The notes beneath the pieces were generated by a model. That model was not told the DNA's origin, did no database searches, and worked only from the letters and a program-made list of their open reading frames with translations. Below, one piece after another: positions 10,211 through 19,897 of a DNA stretch of 64,000 nt. Location: assembly GCF_024199795.1 (NCBI RefSeq), contig NZ_JANADK010000001.1, positions 5,642,001 through 5,706,000 on the forward strand, in the 5' to 3' direction. Source of the stretch: Bradyrhizobium sp. CCGB01. GTDB lineage: Bacteria; Pseudomonadota; Alphaproteobacteria; Rhizobiales; Xanthobacteraceae. Position numbers and translations under genes: made by a program. How positions within the stretch are numbered: position 1 is the stretch's first letter; every line of letters begins with the position of its first letter.

Positions 10211-10865
10211 AGCGGCACGGTCAAGCCGCCAGCCCCTCACCCTCGTTCCCGACCGTGACTGTCCGCTCTGCCCGCGCCTGGTGGCCTTTCGCGAGGCGAA
10301 CCGCGCGCGCGAGCCGTCGTGGCACAATGCGCCGGTTGCGCCCTTCGGCGACATCAAGGCGCGGCTTCTGATCGTCGGCCTCGCGCCCGGGATGCAGGGC
10401 GCCAACCGCACCGGCCGTCCGTTCACCGGCGACTATGCCGGCGACCTGCTCTACGCCACGCTGCTCGAATACGGATTTGCCAAGGGCGTCTACCAGGCGC
10501 GACCGGATGACGGCCTGAAGCTGGTCGACTGCCGGATCGCGAATGGCGTGCACTGCGTGCCGCCGCAGAACAAGCCGCTGCCGATCGAGATCAACACCTG
10601 CCGCCAGTTCCTCGCTGCGAATCTCGCGACGATGCCGAACCTGCGCGCCATCGTCGCGCTTGGACGCATTGCACACGACACCGTGCTCAAGCCGCTGAAC
10701 CTGAAGGCCTCGCAAGCCCCCTTCGGCCACGGCGCTGTGCATCAGGCCGGCGCGTTCAGGCTCTACGACAGCTATCATTGCTCGCGCTACAACACGAACA
10801 CCGGTGTACTGACGACGGACATGTTCCGGTCCGTATTCGCGAAGGTGAAGGCCGACCTCGACTAG
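10191..10865 (+). CDS. Uracil-DNA glycosylase, family 4/5
   Basis: A 224-residue glycosylase that removes uracil or deaminated purines from DNA. CPLCPRLVAFRE supplies two of the iron-sulfur cysteines; two more occur in CRIANGVHCVPP. Motif 1, GLAPGMQGANRTGRPFTGD, is that of family 5 (UDGb), which lacks the usual catalytic aspartate. Motif 2 is YHCSRYNTNTG, where HPS or HVS is more usual. The ATG at 10191 lies within the end of the NYN gene, so the genes probably form one operon. The stop overlaps the convergent peroxiredoxin by four bases. Confidence 0.88.
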   Translation: MTTSRSEAARSSRQPLTLVPDRDCPLCPRLVAFREANRAREPSWHNAPVAPFGDIKARLLIVGLAPGMQGANRTGRPFTGDYAGDLLYATLLEYGFAKGVYQARPDDGLKLVDCRIANGVHCVPPQNKPLPIEINTCRQFLAANLATMPNLRAIVALGRIAHDTVLKPLNLKASQAPFGHGAVHQAGAFRLYDSYHCSRYNTNTGVLTTDMFRSVFAKVKADLD

Positions 10866-11443
10866 AGCTTGGCCGGATTGGCCTTCAGCCAGTCCAGGAC
10901 ATCGCCGGCGTTCCGGTCGGGCGGAAACACCGGATAGAACACATGCGTGACCCTGGCATCGTCGATGATCAGCGCCAGCCGCTTGATCAAGGTCAGGCCT
11001 GCAACCTCCAGGGTCGGCAGATCGAGAGCGTGCGTGAGCGCCAGCTTCTCGTCCGACAGCACGGGGAACGGCAGGTGCAGCCGCGATGCCATCTCGGTCT
11101 GGTACGCGTTGCTCTGGGTCGAGAGGCCGTACACCTGGGCGGCGCCGGCGGCTTTCAGCTCGGCGAACAGGTCGCGAAACGCGCAAGTCTGCGGAGTACA
11201 ACCGCGCGCGCCCGGGATCATGTCCCAATCGTCGACCAGCGCAATCTTGCCGGGCTCGCCGGTGCGGGGATAGGCGAAGACCACGGTCCGGCCGCGTAGC
11301 GCCGACAGCGTGACCGACGTGTCGTCGGTGGCGAGCAGGGTGATCGCCGGCAGCGTCGTGCCCTTGAGATGCGCGGTGCCGCCGTCATCGGCAGGTGCAG
11401 GAATCTTACTCCAATCGACCTCGAGCAGGCTCTTCTGGGTCAT
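10862..11443 (-). CDS. Peroxiredoxin (Bcp/PrxQ-like)
   Basis: A 193-residue thiol peroxidase. The stretch ARGCTPQTCAFRDLF holds the peroxidatic cysteine (first Cys) and, four residues on, the resolving cysteine of the PrxQ subtype. AYPRTGEPG precedes it, where classical Bcp has YPKDxTPG, so the acidic residue is changed. LSTQSNAYQTEMASRLHLPF and the later strands match the AhpC/TSA fold. It is convergent with the glycosylase and 17 bases upstream of it on the same strand as smpB. Confidence 0.87.
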   Translation of the reverse strand: MTQKSLLEVDWSKIPAPADDGGTAHLKGTTLPAITLLATDDTSVTLSALRGRTVVFAYPRTGEPGKIALVDDWDMIPGARGCTPQTCAFRDLFAELKAAGAAQVYGLSTQSNAYQTEMASRLHLPFPVLSDEKLALTHALDLPTLEVAGLTLIKRLALIIDDARVTHVFYPVFPPDRNAGDVLDWLKANPAKL

Positions 11444-11459
11444 CCCAATATCCTTGCCG

Positions 11460-11933
11460 CTATCCCCTCGCCCGCATCAGGCGGCCCTTCTCCCGGCTCC
11501 AGTCGCGCTTCTTCTCGGTCTCGCGCTTGTCGTGCAGCTTCTTGCCCTTTGCAACCGCCAGCTGCAATTTGGCGCGGCCGCGCTCGTTGAAATAGAGCTT
11601 GAGCGGGATCAGCGTCATGCCTTCGCGGTCGACCGCGCCCATCAGCTTGTTGATCTGCTTGCGGTGGAGAAGCAGCTTTCGCGGCCGCTTGGGCTCGTGA
11701 TTGAAGCGGTTGCCCTGGAGATATTCGGGAATGGTGGCGTTGATCAGCCAGATCTCGCCGTCCTTGGAATCGGCGTAGGATTCCGCGATCGTGCTCTTGC
11801 CGTTGCGGATCGACTTGACCTCGGTGCCGGTCAGCGCAATGCCCGCCTCGATCGTGTCTTCGATGGCGTAATTGAAGCGGGCCTTGCGATTCTCCGCCAT
11901 GACCTTGATAGGACGTTCGTTCTTATCGGCCAT
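11460..11933 (-). CDS. smpB: SsrA-binding protein SmpB
   Basis: A 157-residue SmpB, the tmRNA partner in ribosome rescue. [20 protein letters not shown] and LNATIP-like [20 protein letters not shown] are diagnostic. The basic C-terminal tail ([13 protein letters not shown]) is the part that enters the decoding site. It lies downstream of dapA and mscL on the same strand. I found no recognisable tmRNA gene in this window. Confidence 0.96.
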   Translation of the reverse strand: MADKNERPIKVMAENRKARFNYAIEDTIEAGIALTGTEVKSIRNGKSTIAESYADSKDGEIWLINATIPEYLQGNRFNHEPKRPRKLLLHRKQINKLMGAVDREGMTLIPLKLYFNERGRAKLQLAVAKGKKLHDKRETEKKRDWSREKGRLMRARG

Positions 11934-12006
11934 GACCTACGAAACCTGGACAACAACCCTGATCGAGATGCGCGCGTAAGCTAACAGTTTGGATGAAGCG
12001 CGCGCG

Positions 12007-12441
12007 TCACTTCTTGAGGAGATCGCGGATCTCGGTCAGCAGCTCGACTTCGGCCGACAGCTTCGGAGCCGGTGCGGCCTCCTCCTTACGCTTCAGCGTG
12101 TTCATGGCACGGATCACCAGGAACAGCACGAAGGCGACGATGATGAAGTTGATCGTCAGCGTCAGGAAGCTACCGTAAGCAAGTACTGCGCCTTGCTTTT
12201 TAGCATCCGCCAAGTTGGTGGCGGTCACCGCCTTCGACAAGGGGGCGAAGTAGTTCGAGAAGTCGAGGCCACCGGTCGCGGCGCCGATGATCGGCATGAT
12301 GATGTCGCCGACCAGCGAGGTGACGATGGCGCCGAAGGCCGCGCCGATGATGACGCCGACCGCGAGATCGACGACATTGCCCTTCATGGCGAATTCGCGG
12401 AACTCCTTGAGCATCTGCCTGCCCTTTTCGTCGGCGCTCAT
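12007..12441 (-). CDS. mscL: Large-conductance mechanosensitive channel
   Basis: A 144-residue MscL that opens under membrane tension during osmotic downshock. [20 protein letters not shown] followed by [20 protein letters not shown] is the first transmembrane helix; the second is [20 protein letters not shown]. The C-terminal helix [16 protein letters not shown] forms the cytoplasmic bundle. Met10 (12414) is an alternative start closer to the usual family N-terminus. Confidence 0.95.
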   Translation of the reverse strand: MSADEKGRQMLKEFREFAMKGNVVDLAVGVIIGAAFGAIVTSLVGDIIMPIIGAATGGLDFSNYFAPLSKAVTATNLADAKKQGAVLAYGSFLTLTINFIIVAFVLFLVIRAMNTLKRKEEAAPAPKLSAEVELLTEIRDLLKK

Positions 12442-12470
12442 GAACGGCTTCCCCCCGATTTGCTAACGCA

Positions 12471-13361
12471 TCAGTTGATCAGCCCAGCGTGCACCATCGC
12501 ACTGCGCACGGCAACGCGGGTCGGTTCGGAGACCGGCACCATCGGCAGCCGCAGCGTCTCGTCCAGCTTGCCGAGCAGCGACATCGCGTACTTGATCGGC
12601 GCCGGGTTGCTCTCGATGAAGAGGTTGTTGTGCAGCGGCATCAGCTTGTCGTGCAGCTTCAGCGCGGTGGCATGGTCGCCCTTCGCCCAGGCGGCCTGGA
12701 ACTCCGAGCACAGGCGCGGCGCGACGTTCGAGGTCACCGAGATACAGCCGTGGCCGCCATGCGCCATGTAGCCGAGGATGGTCGCGTCCTCGCCGGAGAG
12801 CTGGTTGAAATCCTCACCCATCGCCGCGCGCTGCTGCGAGACGCGGACCATGCTGGCGGTGGCGTCCTTGACGCCGGCGATGTTCTTCAGCTCCCACAGC
12901 CGCTTCATGGTGTCGACCGACATGTCGATCACCGAGCGCGGCGGGATGTTGTAGATGATGATCGGGATGCCGATCGCATCGTTGATCGCCTTGAAGTGCT
13001 GGTACATCCCTTCCTGGGTCGGCTTGTTGTAATAGGGCGTCACGACCAGCACGGCGTCCGCACCCGCCTTCTCGGCGTGCTGGGCGAGCTCGATCGCCTC
13101 CTTCGTCGAGTTGGAGCCTGCACCCGCGACCACCGGCACACGCCCCTTGGCTTCAGCGATGCACCATTCGACGACCTTCTTGTGCTCGTCATGGCTGAGC
13201 GTCGGGCTCTCGCCGGTGGTGCCGACCGGGACCAGGCCGTTGGTGCCCTCCGAGATCTGCCAGTTGACCAGGGAGCGGAACGCCGCCTCGTCCAGCGAGC
13301 CGTTCTTGAACGGCGTGACCAAGGCGGTGAACGATCCCCGGAATTTCGTCTTGGCTGCCAT
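12471..13361 (-). CDS. dapA: 4-hydroxy-tetrahydrodipicolinate synthase
   Basis: A 296-residue enzyme that condenses pyruvate and aspartate semialdehyde, the first step of the lysine/diaminopimelate branch. VGTTGESPT, the Tyr in [17 protein letters not shown] and the Schiff-base lysine in GVKDATASM are all present. The ATG at 13361 has an excellent ribosome-binding site (CGGAGGAAGTCC). A frame runs upstream to 13538 without coding character. Smaller neighbours mscL and smpB follow. Confidence 0.96.
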   Translation of the reverse strand: MAAKTKFRGSFTALVTPFKNGSLDEAAFRSLVNWQISEGTNGLVPVGTTGESPTLSHDEHKKVVEWCIAEAKGRVPVVAGAGSNSTKEAIELAQHAEKAGADAVLVVTPYYNKPTQEGMYQHFKAINDAIGIPIIIYNIPPRSVIDMSVDTMKRLWELKNIAGVKDATASMVRVSQQRAAMGEDFNQLSGEDATILGYMAHGGHGCISVTSNVAPRLCSEFQAAWAKGDHATALKLHDKLMPLHNNLFIESNPAPIKYAMSLLGKLDETLRLPMVPVSEPTRVAVRSAMVHAGLIN

Positions 13362-13586
13362 GGACTTCCTCCGTACGCGGCTATCTTGAGAGCAAGCCGC
13401 ATTCATATCGGGTCTATCCCGCCGGTAAAAGACCCGCTTCCGTGTGACGCACCGTTTAGGCCGCGATTTTGCCGCGGTAATGGTGCAAACCCGGCAAAGG
13501 TAAGTAGCTGTTGGTATTTTGCCCGCATATTCAATCAAATACAGCTAGGTCTTGGGCCACTTGACTGATTCGGGGCGACGAACGCC

Positions 13587-16031
13587 GTGATCTCCCTTCC
13601 TCGTGCCGCATGGCGATCCACCGGTCTGGTCGTGTGCCTGATGGCAGGGCTGTCGGTCGGCTGCGCCGCCCTGGCGAAGTCCAATGAGACGATCCCGGAC
13701 GGCGCCAAGGACACCGCGAAACCAGCCGCCAAGGAAGCCGCCAAGGGCTCGGCCAAAGGAACTGGCAAGGAAACTCCGAAGGACGCAGCCAAGGGTGGAA
13801 GCAAGGGTGCGGCCAGCGCCCCGCCCAAGGATGCCGCGAAGAAACCTGCCAAGGATGCTGGAAAGGATGCCGGCAAGAACGCCGGCAAGGAACCTGCGAA
13901 GGACAAGCCCAAGCCTGCGGCGGCTGCCTCCGCGCCAAAACCGCACCCGGCCGCCCACGGTTCAGCTCCCAAAGCCGCACCCGCGCCGGCCGTGACGGCC
14001 ACCGTCAGACCCACCGCCCCGGCGCCCGTCGCCAAACCGGTCGCAGCTCCCGTGCTTGCGCCGGCGACGCGCCAGCACGCCACGCCGCGCAAGCCGGTGA
14101 CACCGGCCGCGGTCGCTGCAACCTCCTCGACGTCGCAAGCCGACAAGGACACGCTCGAGACCGTCATCGAGCTCGTGCGCAAGCGCAAGTCGGGCGACGC
14201 CACCAATTACGCAGCCTCGATCTCGGATCCCGTCGCACGAAAGCTCGCCGAATGGATCATCCTGCGCAGCGAGGACAATGGCGCAACCGTGGAACGCTAC
14301 CGCGCTTTCCTCTCCGCCAATCCGAGCTGGCCGTCGCAGACCTTCCTGCGCCGGCGCCTCGAGGCCGCGATGTGGGACGACAGGCGCGACGATTCAGTCG
14401 CGTGGTCGTGGTTCGAGAATGAATCCCCGGTTTCCGCCAAGGGCCGCTTCACGCTCGCCAAGGCGATGCTGGCGCGCGGCGACCGCGCCAATGCCGAACG
14501 GCTGGTGCGCGAGGCCTGGCGCAGCGATCCGATGTCGGAGGACACCGAGAACAACGCGCTCGACCAGTTCGGCGCACTGCTGACGCCGGGCGATCAGAAG
14601 GCGCGGATGGACACGCTGCTCTACGGCAGCGAGAACGAAGCTGCGCTCCGCGCCGCAAAGCGCCTCGGCGCCGGCTATGTTGCGCTTGCCAGGGCCCGCA
14701 TCGCCTCTGTCAAGAAGGCGCCGAACGCGCGCGCGCTGCTCGACGCCGTACCGCGCGAGCTGCACAATGATCCCGGCTTCATCTTCAGCAAGATCCAGCT
14801 CCTGCGCCGCGAGGAGAAGTTTGCGGAAGCCGCGCAGCTGATGCTGTCGGCACCGAAGGATCCGAACCGGCTCTACAATCTCGACGAATGGTGGATCGAG
14901 CGTCGCCTGCTGGCGCGCAAGATGATCGACACCGAGGAATTCCGCAGCGCCTATCTGATCGCGCGCGATGCCGCCCTGCCCTCGCGCGACATCTACAAGA
15001 CCGAGCAGGAATTCACCGCGGGCTGGATCGCGCTGCGCTTCCTCAATGATCCGGCAGCGGCCACCCAGCACTTCGCCCGCATCGGCGTCGGCAGCGTCAA
15101 TCCGACCACGCTGGCGCGCGCCGGCTATTGGCAGGGCCGCGCCGCGGAAGCTGCGGGCCGCCAGCAGGAGGCACGCAACGCCTATGCCCGCGCGGCCGAG
15201 CAATCCACGAGCTATTACGGCCAGCTCGCGCGCGCAAAGCTCGGCCTGCCGCAGATCGAGCTCAACAGCCAGCCGCGCGGCCGCGGCGCCGAACGGCTGG
15301 AGATCGTGCGCGCCGCGCACCTGCTTTACGAACTCGACGAGCGCGAGATGGCCGTGCCCCTGCTCGCCGACATGGGCGAGAACGGCGATCCCGAGGCGCT
15401 TGCCGGCCTCGGCGAGCTCAGCCAGCGTTACAGCGACGCGCGCGGCATGCTGCTGCTCGGCAAGGCCGCGCTCAACCGCGGCCTGCCGTTCGACTTCTAC
15501 GCCTACCCCGTCAACGGCATCCCGCAGTTCACGCCGATCGGCCCCGAGGTCGAGCGCAGCATCGTCTATGCCATCGCGCGGCAGGAGAGCGCATTCAATC
15601 CCTCCGTGGTCTCGCCGGCGCAGGCCTATGGCCTGATGCAGGTGACGCCGGATGCCGCGCGCTATGTCTGCAAGCGGCACGGCGCGACCTACGATCTGGG
15701 GCGACTGAAGAACGATTCAGTCTACAACGCCACGCTCGGCTCGGCCGAACTCGGCGGGCTGCTCGAGGATTACCGCGGCTCCTACATCATGACTTTTGCC
15801 GCCTACAATGCCGGCCGCGGCAGCGTGAAGAAATGGGTCGACCGCTACGGCGATCCGCGCGATCCCAAGGTCGACGCGGTCGACTGGGTCGAGCTGATTC
15901 CGTTCTCCGAGACGCGCAACTACGTGCAGCGGATCATGGAGAACCTGCAGGTCTATCGCGCCCGCTTCGGCGGCGGCACGCGCTTGCAGATCGAGGCCGA
16001 TTTGCGCCGCGGCGCCGGCAGCGTTGAGTAG
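13587..16031 (+). CDS. Soluble lytic murein transglycosylase (Slt family)
   Basis: An 814-residue periplasmic enzyme that cleaves the glycan strand of peptidoglycan. The start is a GTG at 13587 (Met19 is an alternative), followed by a signal peptide. Residues of about 30-160 are a low-complexity Lys/Ala/Pro linker with KDAAKG-like repeats. Then comes a long alpha-superhelical region and a C-terminal SLT domain. The catalytic glutamate is Glu667 in AIARQESAFNP, with GLMQVTPDAA and AAYNAGRGSVKKW following. The highly basic linker resembles histone H1 tails and may bind the wall or polyanions. Confidence 0.92.
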   Translation: MISLPRAAWRSTGLVVCLMAGLSVGCAALAKSNETIPDGAKDTAKPAAKEAAKGSAKGTGKETPKDAAKGGSKGAASAPPKDAAKKPAKDAGKDAGKNAGKEPAKDKPKPAAAASAPKPHPAAHGSAPKAAPAPAVTATVRPTAPAPVAKPVAAPVLAPATRQHATPRKPVTPAAVAATSSTSQADKDTLETVIELVRKRKSGDATNYAASISDPVARKLAEWIILRSEDNGATVERYRAFLSANPSWPSQTFLRRRLEAAMWDDRRDDSVAWSWFENESPVSAKGRFTLAKAMLARGDRANAERLVREAWRSDPMSEDTENNALDQFGALLTPGDQKARMDTLLYGSENEAALRAAKRLGAGYVALARARIASVKKAPNARALLDAVPRELHNDPGFIFSKIQLLRREEKFAEAAQLMLSAPKDPNRLYNLDEWWIERRLLARKMIDTEEFRSAYLIARDAALPSRDIYKTEQEFTAGWIALRFLNDPAAATQHFARIGVGSVNPTTLARAGYWQGRAAEAAGRQQEARNAYARAAEQSTSYYGQLARAKLGLPQIELNSQPRGRGAERLEIVRAAHLLYELDEREMAVPLLADMGENGDPEALAGLGELSQRYSDARGMLLLGKAALNRGLPFDFYAYPVNGIPQFTPIGPEVERSIVYAIARQESAFNPSVVSPAQAYGLMQVTPDAARYVCKRHGATYDLGRLKNDSVYNATLGSAELGGLLEDYRGSYIMTFAAYNAGRGSVKKWVDRYGDPRDPKVDAVDWVELIPFSETRNYVQRIMENLQVYRARFGGGTRLQIEADLRRGAGSVE

Positions 16032-16180
16032 AGCTCTCCACGCGAGGGAATCTACTGCGACCAATTGCGCCGGCCCTAGACGATCTATTGACGCTCGCTG
16101 ATCCGCGACAGTCGAGACGCCGGCCAAATATGCCGGTAGAATGAGACATGATCTGATCGTTTTGATGGAAGCCGGACGAT

Positions 16181-16660
16181 ATGCTCGAGAAGAAACTCGA
16201 CAGAGCGATTACGGACCTCATCTGGAACGTCGTCGAAATTCACGCTCAGCTCGAGAACATCCATACGAGCTGGGCCGCACTGCTGGGCGTTACAGAGCCG
16301 CAGTGGCTGATCCTGATGGCCATCACCGAACTGGACGAGGGGCAAGGCGTCGCAGGAGTCGACATTGCGGAGAAGCTGCGGGTCCATCCGGCCTTCGTGA
16401 CCAACCAGACCAAGAGCCTGGAAAAAGCCGGCTTCCTGTCGCGGCGGCCGGGACAGGACGATGCGCGTTTCGTCCTGATGTCGCTGACGACAAAGGCGAC
16501 AACGGGCATCGAGAAACTGTCCAAGCGAAAGCTCGCCTTGAATTCAACCATGTTCAACGAGCTCGACGAGAAGACCCTGGCTGATCTGAACGCCGCGCTC
16601 GCGACAATCGCCAGGAACGCCCGCCTCGCTGCACGCTTGCTGGCGATCGACGTTTCCTGA
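16181..16660 (+). CDS. MarR family transcriptional regulator
   Basis: A 159-residue winged-helix regulator. The recognition region is VAGVDIAEKLRVHPAFVTNQ and the wing is SRRPGQDDARFVLMSLTTKA, as in MarR proteins. The flanking helices mediate dimerisation. Its target is unclear: the upstream gene is the lytic transglycosylase in the same direction and the porin downstream is convergent. Confidence 0.85.
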   Translation: MLEKKLDRAITDLIWNVVEIHAQLENIHTSWAALLGVTEPQWLILMAITELDEGQGVAGVDIAEKLRVHPAFVTNQTKSLEKAGFLSRRPGQDDARFVLMSLTTKATTGIEKLSKRKLALNSTMFNELDEKTLADLNAALATIARNARLAARLLAIDVS

Positions 16661-16741
16661 TCTACGGATCTCAGTCACCCTGAATTACTCGAAAGCTGAA
16701 CTCGCCGAGCTCTGACGGAAGGACTCGGCAGACAAAAGAAA

Positions 16742-16767
16742 AGCCCCGGCGGTTTCCCGCCGGGGCT
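16742..16767 (-). terminator. Rho-independent terminator of the porin gene
   Basis: AGCCCCGGCGG and CCGCCGGGGCT make a perfect stem with a 4-base loop. On the minus strand it is followed by TTTTCTTTTG. It lies 25 bases beyond the porin stop and also lies downstream of the convergent MarR gene. Confidence 0.9.
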
Positions 16768-16791
16768 CTCTGTCAGGTCGTTAGACCGAAC

Positions 16792-18363
16792 TTACCAGTT
16801 GCGCTGAGCGCGGAGCAGCAGGGTCAGCGAGTCCTGATCCTTCAGCTCGTAAGCCGCAGCCGGCTTCGCGATAGCACCAGCACCGGCGCTAGCAACGACG
16901 CCCGAGAACTTCTGGTCCAGATGGGTCCAGGTGAAGTCAGCCGAGAACGTCAGGTTCTTGACCGGGGTCCAGCGGGTGATCAAGCCGATCTGACCGATGT
17001 TGAAGTCAGGGTTACAACCCGTGACGCCAGCCAGGCTGCCGAAGAAGCCACCGGTACCGGTCGCGCCGCAGATCGCCGTCTTGCCGAGATTGCCGTACTG
17101 GAGCCCAGCGTAAGCACCGTAGATTGCGGTGTTCCAGTAGGGATCCCAGTTGTGGGTGTAGGCACCACGGAAGCCCCAAGACTTGACGCTCTCCTGGCCG
17201 CTGCCGGTGATGAACACCGTGTCGGGAGCAAAGGCGAAGCCGACGCTCTGGTAGGCAACGCCCGAGCTGCCGAACATCGAGAAGGAGCTGCCCGCCAGGT
17301 TCTGGAAGTTGTAGCGGGTCGCACCGTCGGTGTAGACGCCCGAGATGTTGATCACGTCACCCGCACCGGTCGGGATGTTCTTGATCGACAGAGCGAGCTG
17401 AACAGCCCAACCCCACTTGTCGTCGGGGTGGCCGGTCGTCTCGGTCGCGCCGTAGTAGGCAACGTGGTTGTCATGCGCAGCAACCGACGCCTGGAAGAGA
17501 CCCCAAGCCTGGTCGACACGGACCATACCGACGAGGTTCGGAGAGCGCGAACCGCCGATGGCGTTGGTACCGCTGGTGCCGCCGAAGAGGCCGGCCAGAG
17601 ATGTACCACTGAGGTTGACGTTGCCAGCCTGATAGTAGGCCGTCGCGTCTTCCGCCGAGAACGCCGCCGTCACGCCCTGACCGAAGTCAGCGGTGTAGGT
17701 GAACTGGTTGACGCCGGTGACCGTACCGGAGCCGCCGACGAGACCGTCGAAGTTGTTGCCGGGATAGTTGGTCCAGGGCGCGTCGAACTGCGACACGGCC
17801 TTACCCATCGTGAAGCCGGCGAACTGGATGAAGGCGTAGTACACGCCGAGCGAGCCGCCCGAGGTACCGCCGTCAGTCGGGTTGATCGTCGAGCCAACGA
17901 GGGCCGGGGTGGCACCCGAGGTGTTGAGGGCCAGCGTGCTGGTGTAGGCCGTGCCGCCGAACGGCGAGCCAATGCCCTGATAGCCACCGGTGGTCCAGGA
18001 GAACGTCGCATCGAAGAAGGTGCGGACGACGCCGTATTCGGTCGCGGTGCGCGTGTCGATGTTGAGATCTTCACGAGCGCGAGCGGTGTAGTAGTTGCTC
18101 AGGCGGTTGCGCGCACCGGCCGGGGAGCCGTTCTGAGCGCCATAGACGCTGTTCGTGTTCAGCGCGACTTCAGCGCGCAGATAACCACCCAGCTTGATGC
18201 AGGTATCGGTGCCCGGGATGTAGTAGAAACCCGCGCCGTACAGCGAGCAGATCTTCACGTATTCGACCGCTTTGGCCTTCACGGGGAGATCGGCCGCCTG
18301 AGCTCCGCCAACAGCGATGAGACCCGCCGCTGAACCGAGCAAAAGGCTCTTAACCAACTTCAT
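16792..18363 (-). CDS. Alphaproteobacterial porin (Porin_2 family)
   Basis: A 523-residue outer-membrane porin. The signal peptide MKLVKSLLLGSAAGLIAVGG ends AQAA, followed by DLPVKAKAVEYVKICSLYG, the classical start of Bradyrhizobium/Brucella Omp2-like porins. IPGTDTCIKLGGYLRAEVAL is the first strand with the conserved cysteine. The rest is Gly/Thr/aromatic-rich beta-strand sequence ending in LLLRAQRNW, with the terminal aromatic residue needed for Bam recognition. TTGGAGGTTTAAC is a strong ribosome-binding site. The strong terminator and long leader suggest high expression. Confidence 0.94.
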   Translation of the reverse strand: MKLVKSLLLGSAAGLIAVGGAQAADLPVKAKAVEYVKICSLYGAGFYYIPGTDTCIKLGGYLRAEVALNTNSVYGAQNGSPAGARNRLSNYYTARAREDLNIDTRTATEYGVVRTFFDATFSWTTGGYQGIGSPFGGTAYTSTLALNTSGATPALVGSTINPTDGGTSGGSLGVYYAFIQFAGFTMGKAVSQFDAPWTNYPGNNFDGLVGGSGTVTGVNQFTYTADFGQGVTAAFSAEDATAYYQAGNVNLSGTSLAGLFGGTSGTNAIGGSRSPNLVGMVRVDQAWGLFQASVAAHDNHVAYYGATETTGHPDDKWGWAVQLALSIKNIPTGAGDVINISGVYTDGATRYNFQNLAGSSFSMFGSSGVAYQSVGFAFAPDTVFITGSGQESVKSWGFRGAYTHNWDPYWNTAIYGAYAGLQYGNLGKTAICGATGTGGFFGSLAGVTGCNPDFNIGQIGLITRWTPVKNLTFSADFTWTHLDQKFSGVVASAGAGAIAKPAAAYELKDQDSLTLLLRAQRNW

Positions 18364-18408
18364 GTTAAACCTCCAAGTTTGCTCTATAGGGAAGGTTCCG
18401 GATCCGCT

Positions 18409-18421
18409 GGGTGAAACACCC
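18409..18421 (-). promoter_or_regulatory. Hairpin in porin leader
   Basis: GGGTGAAACACCC is a 5-base perfect stem with a 3-base loop lying 46 bases upstream of the porin start. A transcript beginning upstream would carry it in a leader. A stabilising or regulatory role is inference. Confidence 0.4.
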
Positions 18422-19068
18422 TAGGTTGGTTCCCTTGTCCCTTAACTTCACCGCTTAGTCGCTTCGCGCCTTCGGACACACCCGCTGAACGCGAGGGACT
18501 TAAGCGAACCACCTAAAACGGGACGACCTCGGGATGCCCCCCTCCGTCGCTCAGTCACAATTACCGAACGTCCTTGCACACACAACAACAGAACGCTCCG
18601 TAACGCGCCCATGACGTGTGTTTTCCGAAGGGTGTTGCACAAATAACACGCAGATGTGATCGAAGCGCCCTCGCAACACATTGTTTTCGTTTATGTTTTC
18701 TGGACGGTTCCCTTCGCCGTCAAAATTCCCCATCTGAGGCGCCAAGGACGGGAGCTCACCCAGAAGGGGCTTTGACGCATTCGAATCGTGGAATCAGAGG
18801 GCGACTCGAGAACATGCTGCAACCGGCTTCGGGCGAGTCTTCACCAGGCGCAGACACTCATCACGGCGGCGCTCAGGGCGCACACGACGGACACTCTTTA
18901 TGGGTCGTGGGGGTTATTGGCACCGGGGCCGGCAGCCCGGTTTGCGGAGACGGAAAGATTCGAAGCCCCGACAGGCCCTCTGTCACGAAAATCGTTGGGA
19001 ACATTCGAGCGCAAACGCACGGTTACAAATTGACCGGCCCAAGCAAATAGATGCATAAGGCTCGCACC
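18422..19068. other. Long intergenic region upstream of porin and tRNA-Ser
   Basis: This stretch holds no supported gene. It should contain the porin promoter (minus strand) and the tRNA-Ser promoter (plus strand). Short frames here have no ribosome-binding site or recognisable product. A small RNA cannot be excluded. Confidence 0.5.
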
Positions 19069-19161
19069 GGAGAGGTGGCCGAGTGGCTGAAGGCAACGCT
19101 TTGCTAAAGCGTCATACGGTCTCAAGCTGTATCGAGGGTTCGAATCCCTCCCTCTCCGCCA
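19069..19161 (+). tRNA. tRNA-Ser(GCT)
   Basis: The acceptor stem pairs GGAGAGG (19069-19075) with CCTCTCC (19151-19157), followed by the G discriminator and an encoded CCA (19159-19161). The anticodon stem-loop ACGCT-TTGCTAA-AGCGT gives anticodon GCT, reading AGC/AGT serine codons. The long variable arm and the T loop GGTTCGAATCC are typical of a class II serine tRNA. Confidence 0.97.
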
Positions 19162-19509
19162 CCCAGCGGCAGAATCAGAGACCTGCGCGTTCTTTCACCT
19201 GAAGCGACCGTGGCGCGGCTGCGAAAGCCTGGCGCAAGGATCAGCGCCGCGGCGCCCAGCCCGATTCGCGCTCTCCTTATATAAGTGCGTCCGCACCTCG
19301 CGGCGGGATCGCCAGTTCCGCCAATGCGGCGCGGAGGGCCGTCCGGGTTCCAGATCGCATTCGTCGGGCGCGACCTGAATCGGCAACCGTTGTTCATTCT
19401 TGTCCGGACCGGCCATGCCACGCGATTCCAGCGGCGGCACGACGCAGGAACTTGTTTGAATGCAACCGGGCTCAACCCGTGAAACACGGGTGCGGATGCG
19501 ATTCCCGGC
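19162..19509. other. Intergenic region after tRNA-Ser
   Basis: No gene is supported here. The minus-strand frame across it that runs into the tRNA is spurious. I see no integrase, attachment-site duplication or strong hairpin, so the tRNA does not look like an occupied island site. Confidence 0.5.
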
Positions 19510-19776
19510 TCAGTGAGCCGAGACCCACGCCCTCGCCTCGCGCTGCGCGGCCGAGATCTCGGCGTCCGACATCTGGCCGGCGACTTCCTGGCGCAGCGTC
19601 ACGGCGTCCTTGCGGCCCTTCAGGGCGGCGAGGTTGAACCATTTATGCGCGGCGACGAGGTCGACGAGGCCGGAGCGGCCGCTCGCCCAATAGATCCCGC
19701 GCTCGAACAGCACGTCCGACAGCGCGCTCGCGTCGATCGGCGTGGCCGTCTCCAGATCGAAAGTACCCTGAAACAT
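19510..19776 (-). CDS. Small Sel1-like protein
   Basis: An 88-residue protein whose central part, LVAAHKWFNLAALKGRKDAV, resembles one Sel1/TPR-like repeat, followed by MSDAEISAAQREARAW, the cap often seen after the last Sel1 repeat. There is no signal peptide. AAGGGGATGCGTT gives a ribosome-binding site seven bases before the ATG at 19776. With only one repeat it probably acts as a small adaptor; the partner is unknown. Confidence 0.75.
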   Translation of the reverse strand: MFQGTFDLETATPIDASALSDVLFERGIYWASGRSGLVDLVAAHKWFNLAALKGRKDAVTLRQEVAGQMSDAEISAAQREARAWVSAH

Positions 19777-19897
19777 AACGCATCCCCTTTTTTCTTATGC
19801 CGCCTCGTTCCCCCGAGCGCGGCTCCCGTCCAATCAAGTGTTCAACTCATCCCCGAGTCTTCTTGCCCAAGCCGTTTGCCGGCTTGTTGGAGGGATG

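Noticed and set aside
9234..12006. A tmRNA gene near smpB
   Set aside because: No tag-coding resume sequence or paired ends were recognised here; it is presumably elsewhere.
19122..19487. A 121-residue minus-strand frame ending GGGEGGIRTLDTA
   Set aside because: The ending is the antisense of the tRNA-Ser T-arm and acceptor, a well-known source of false protein annotations.
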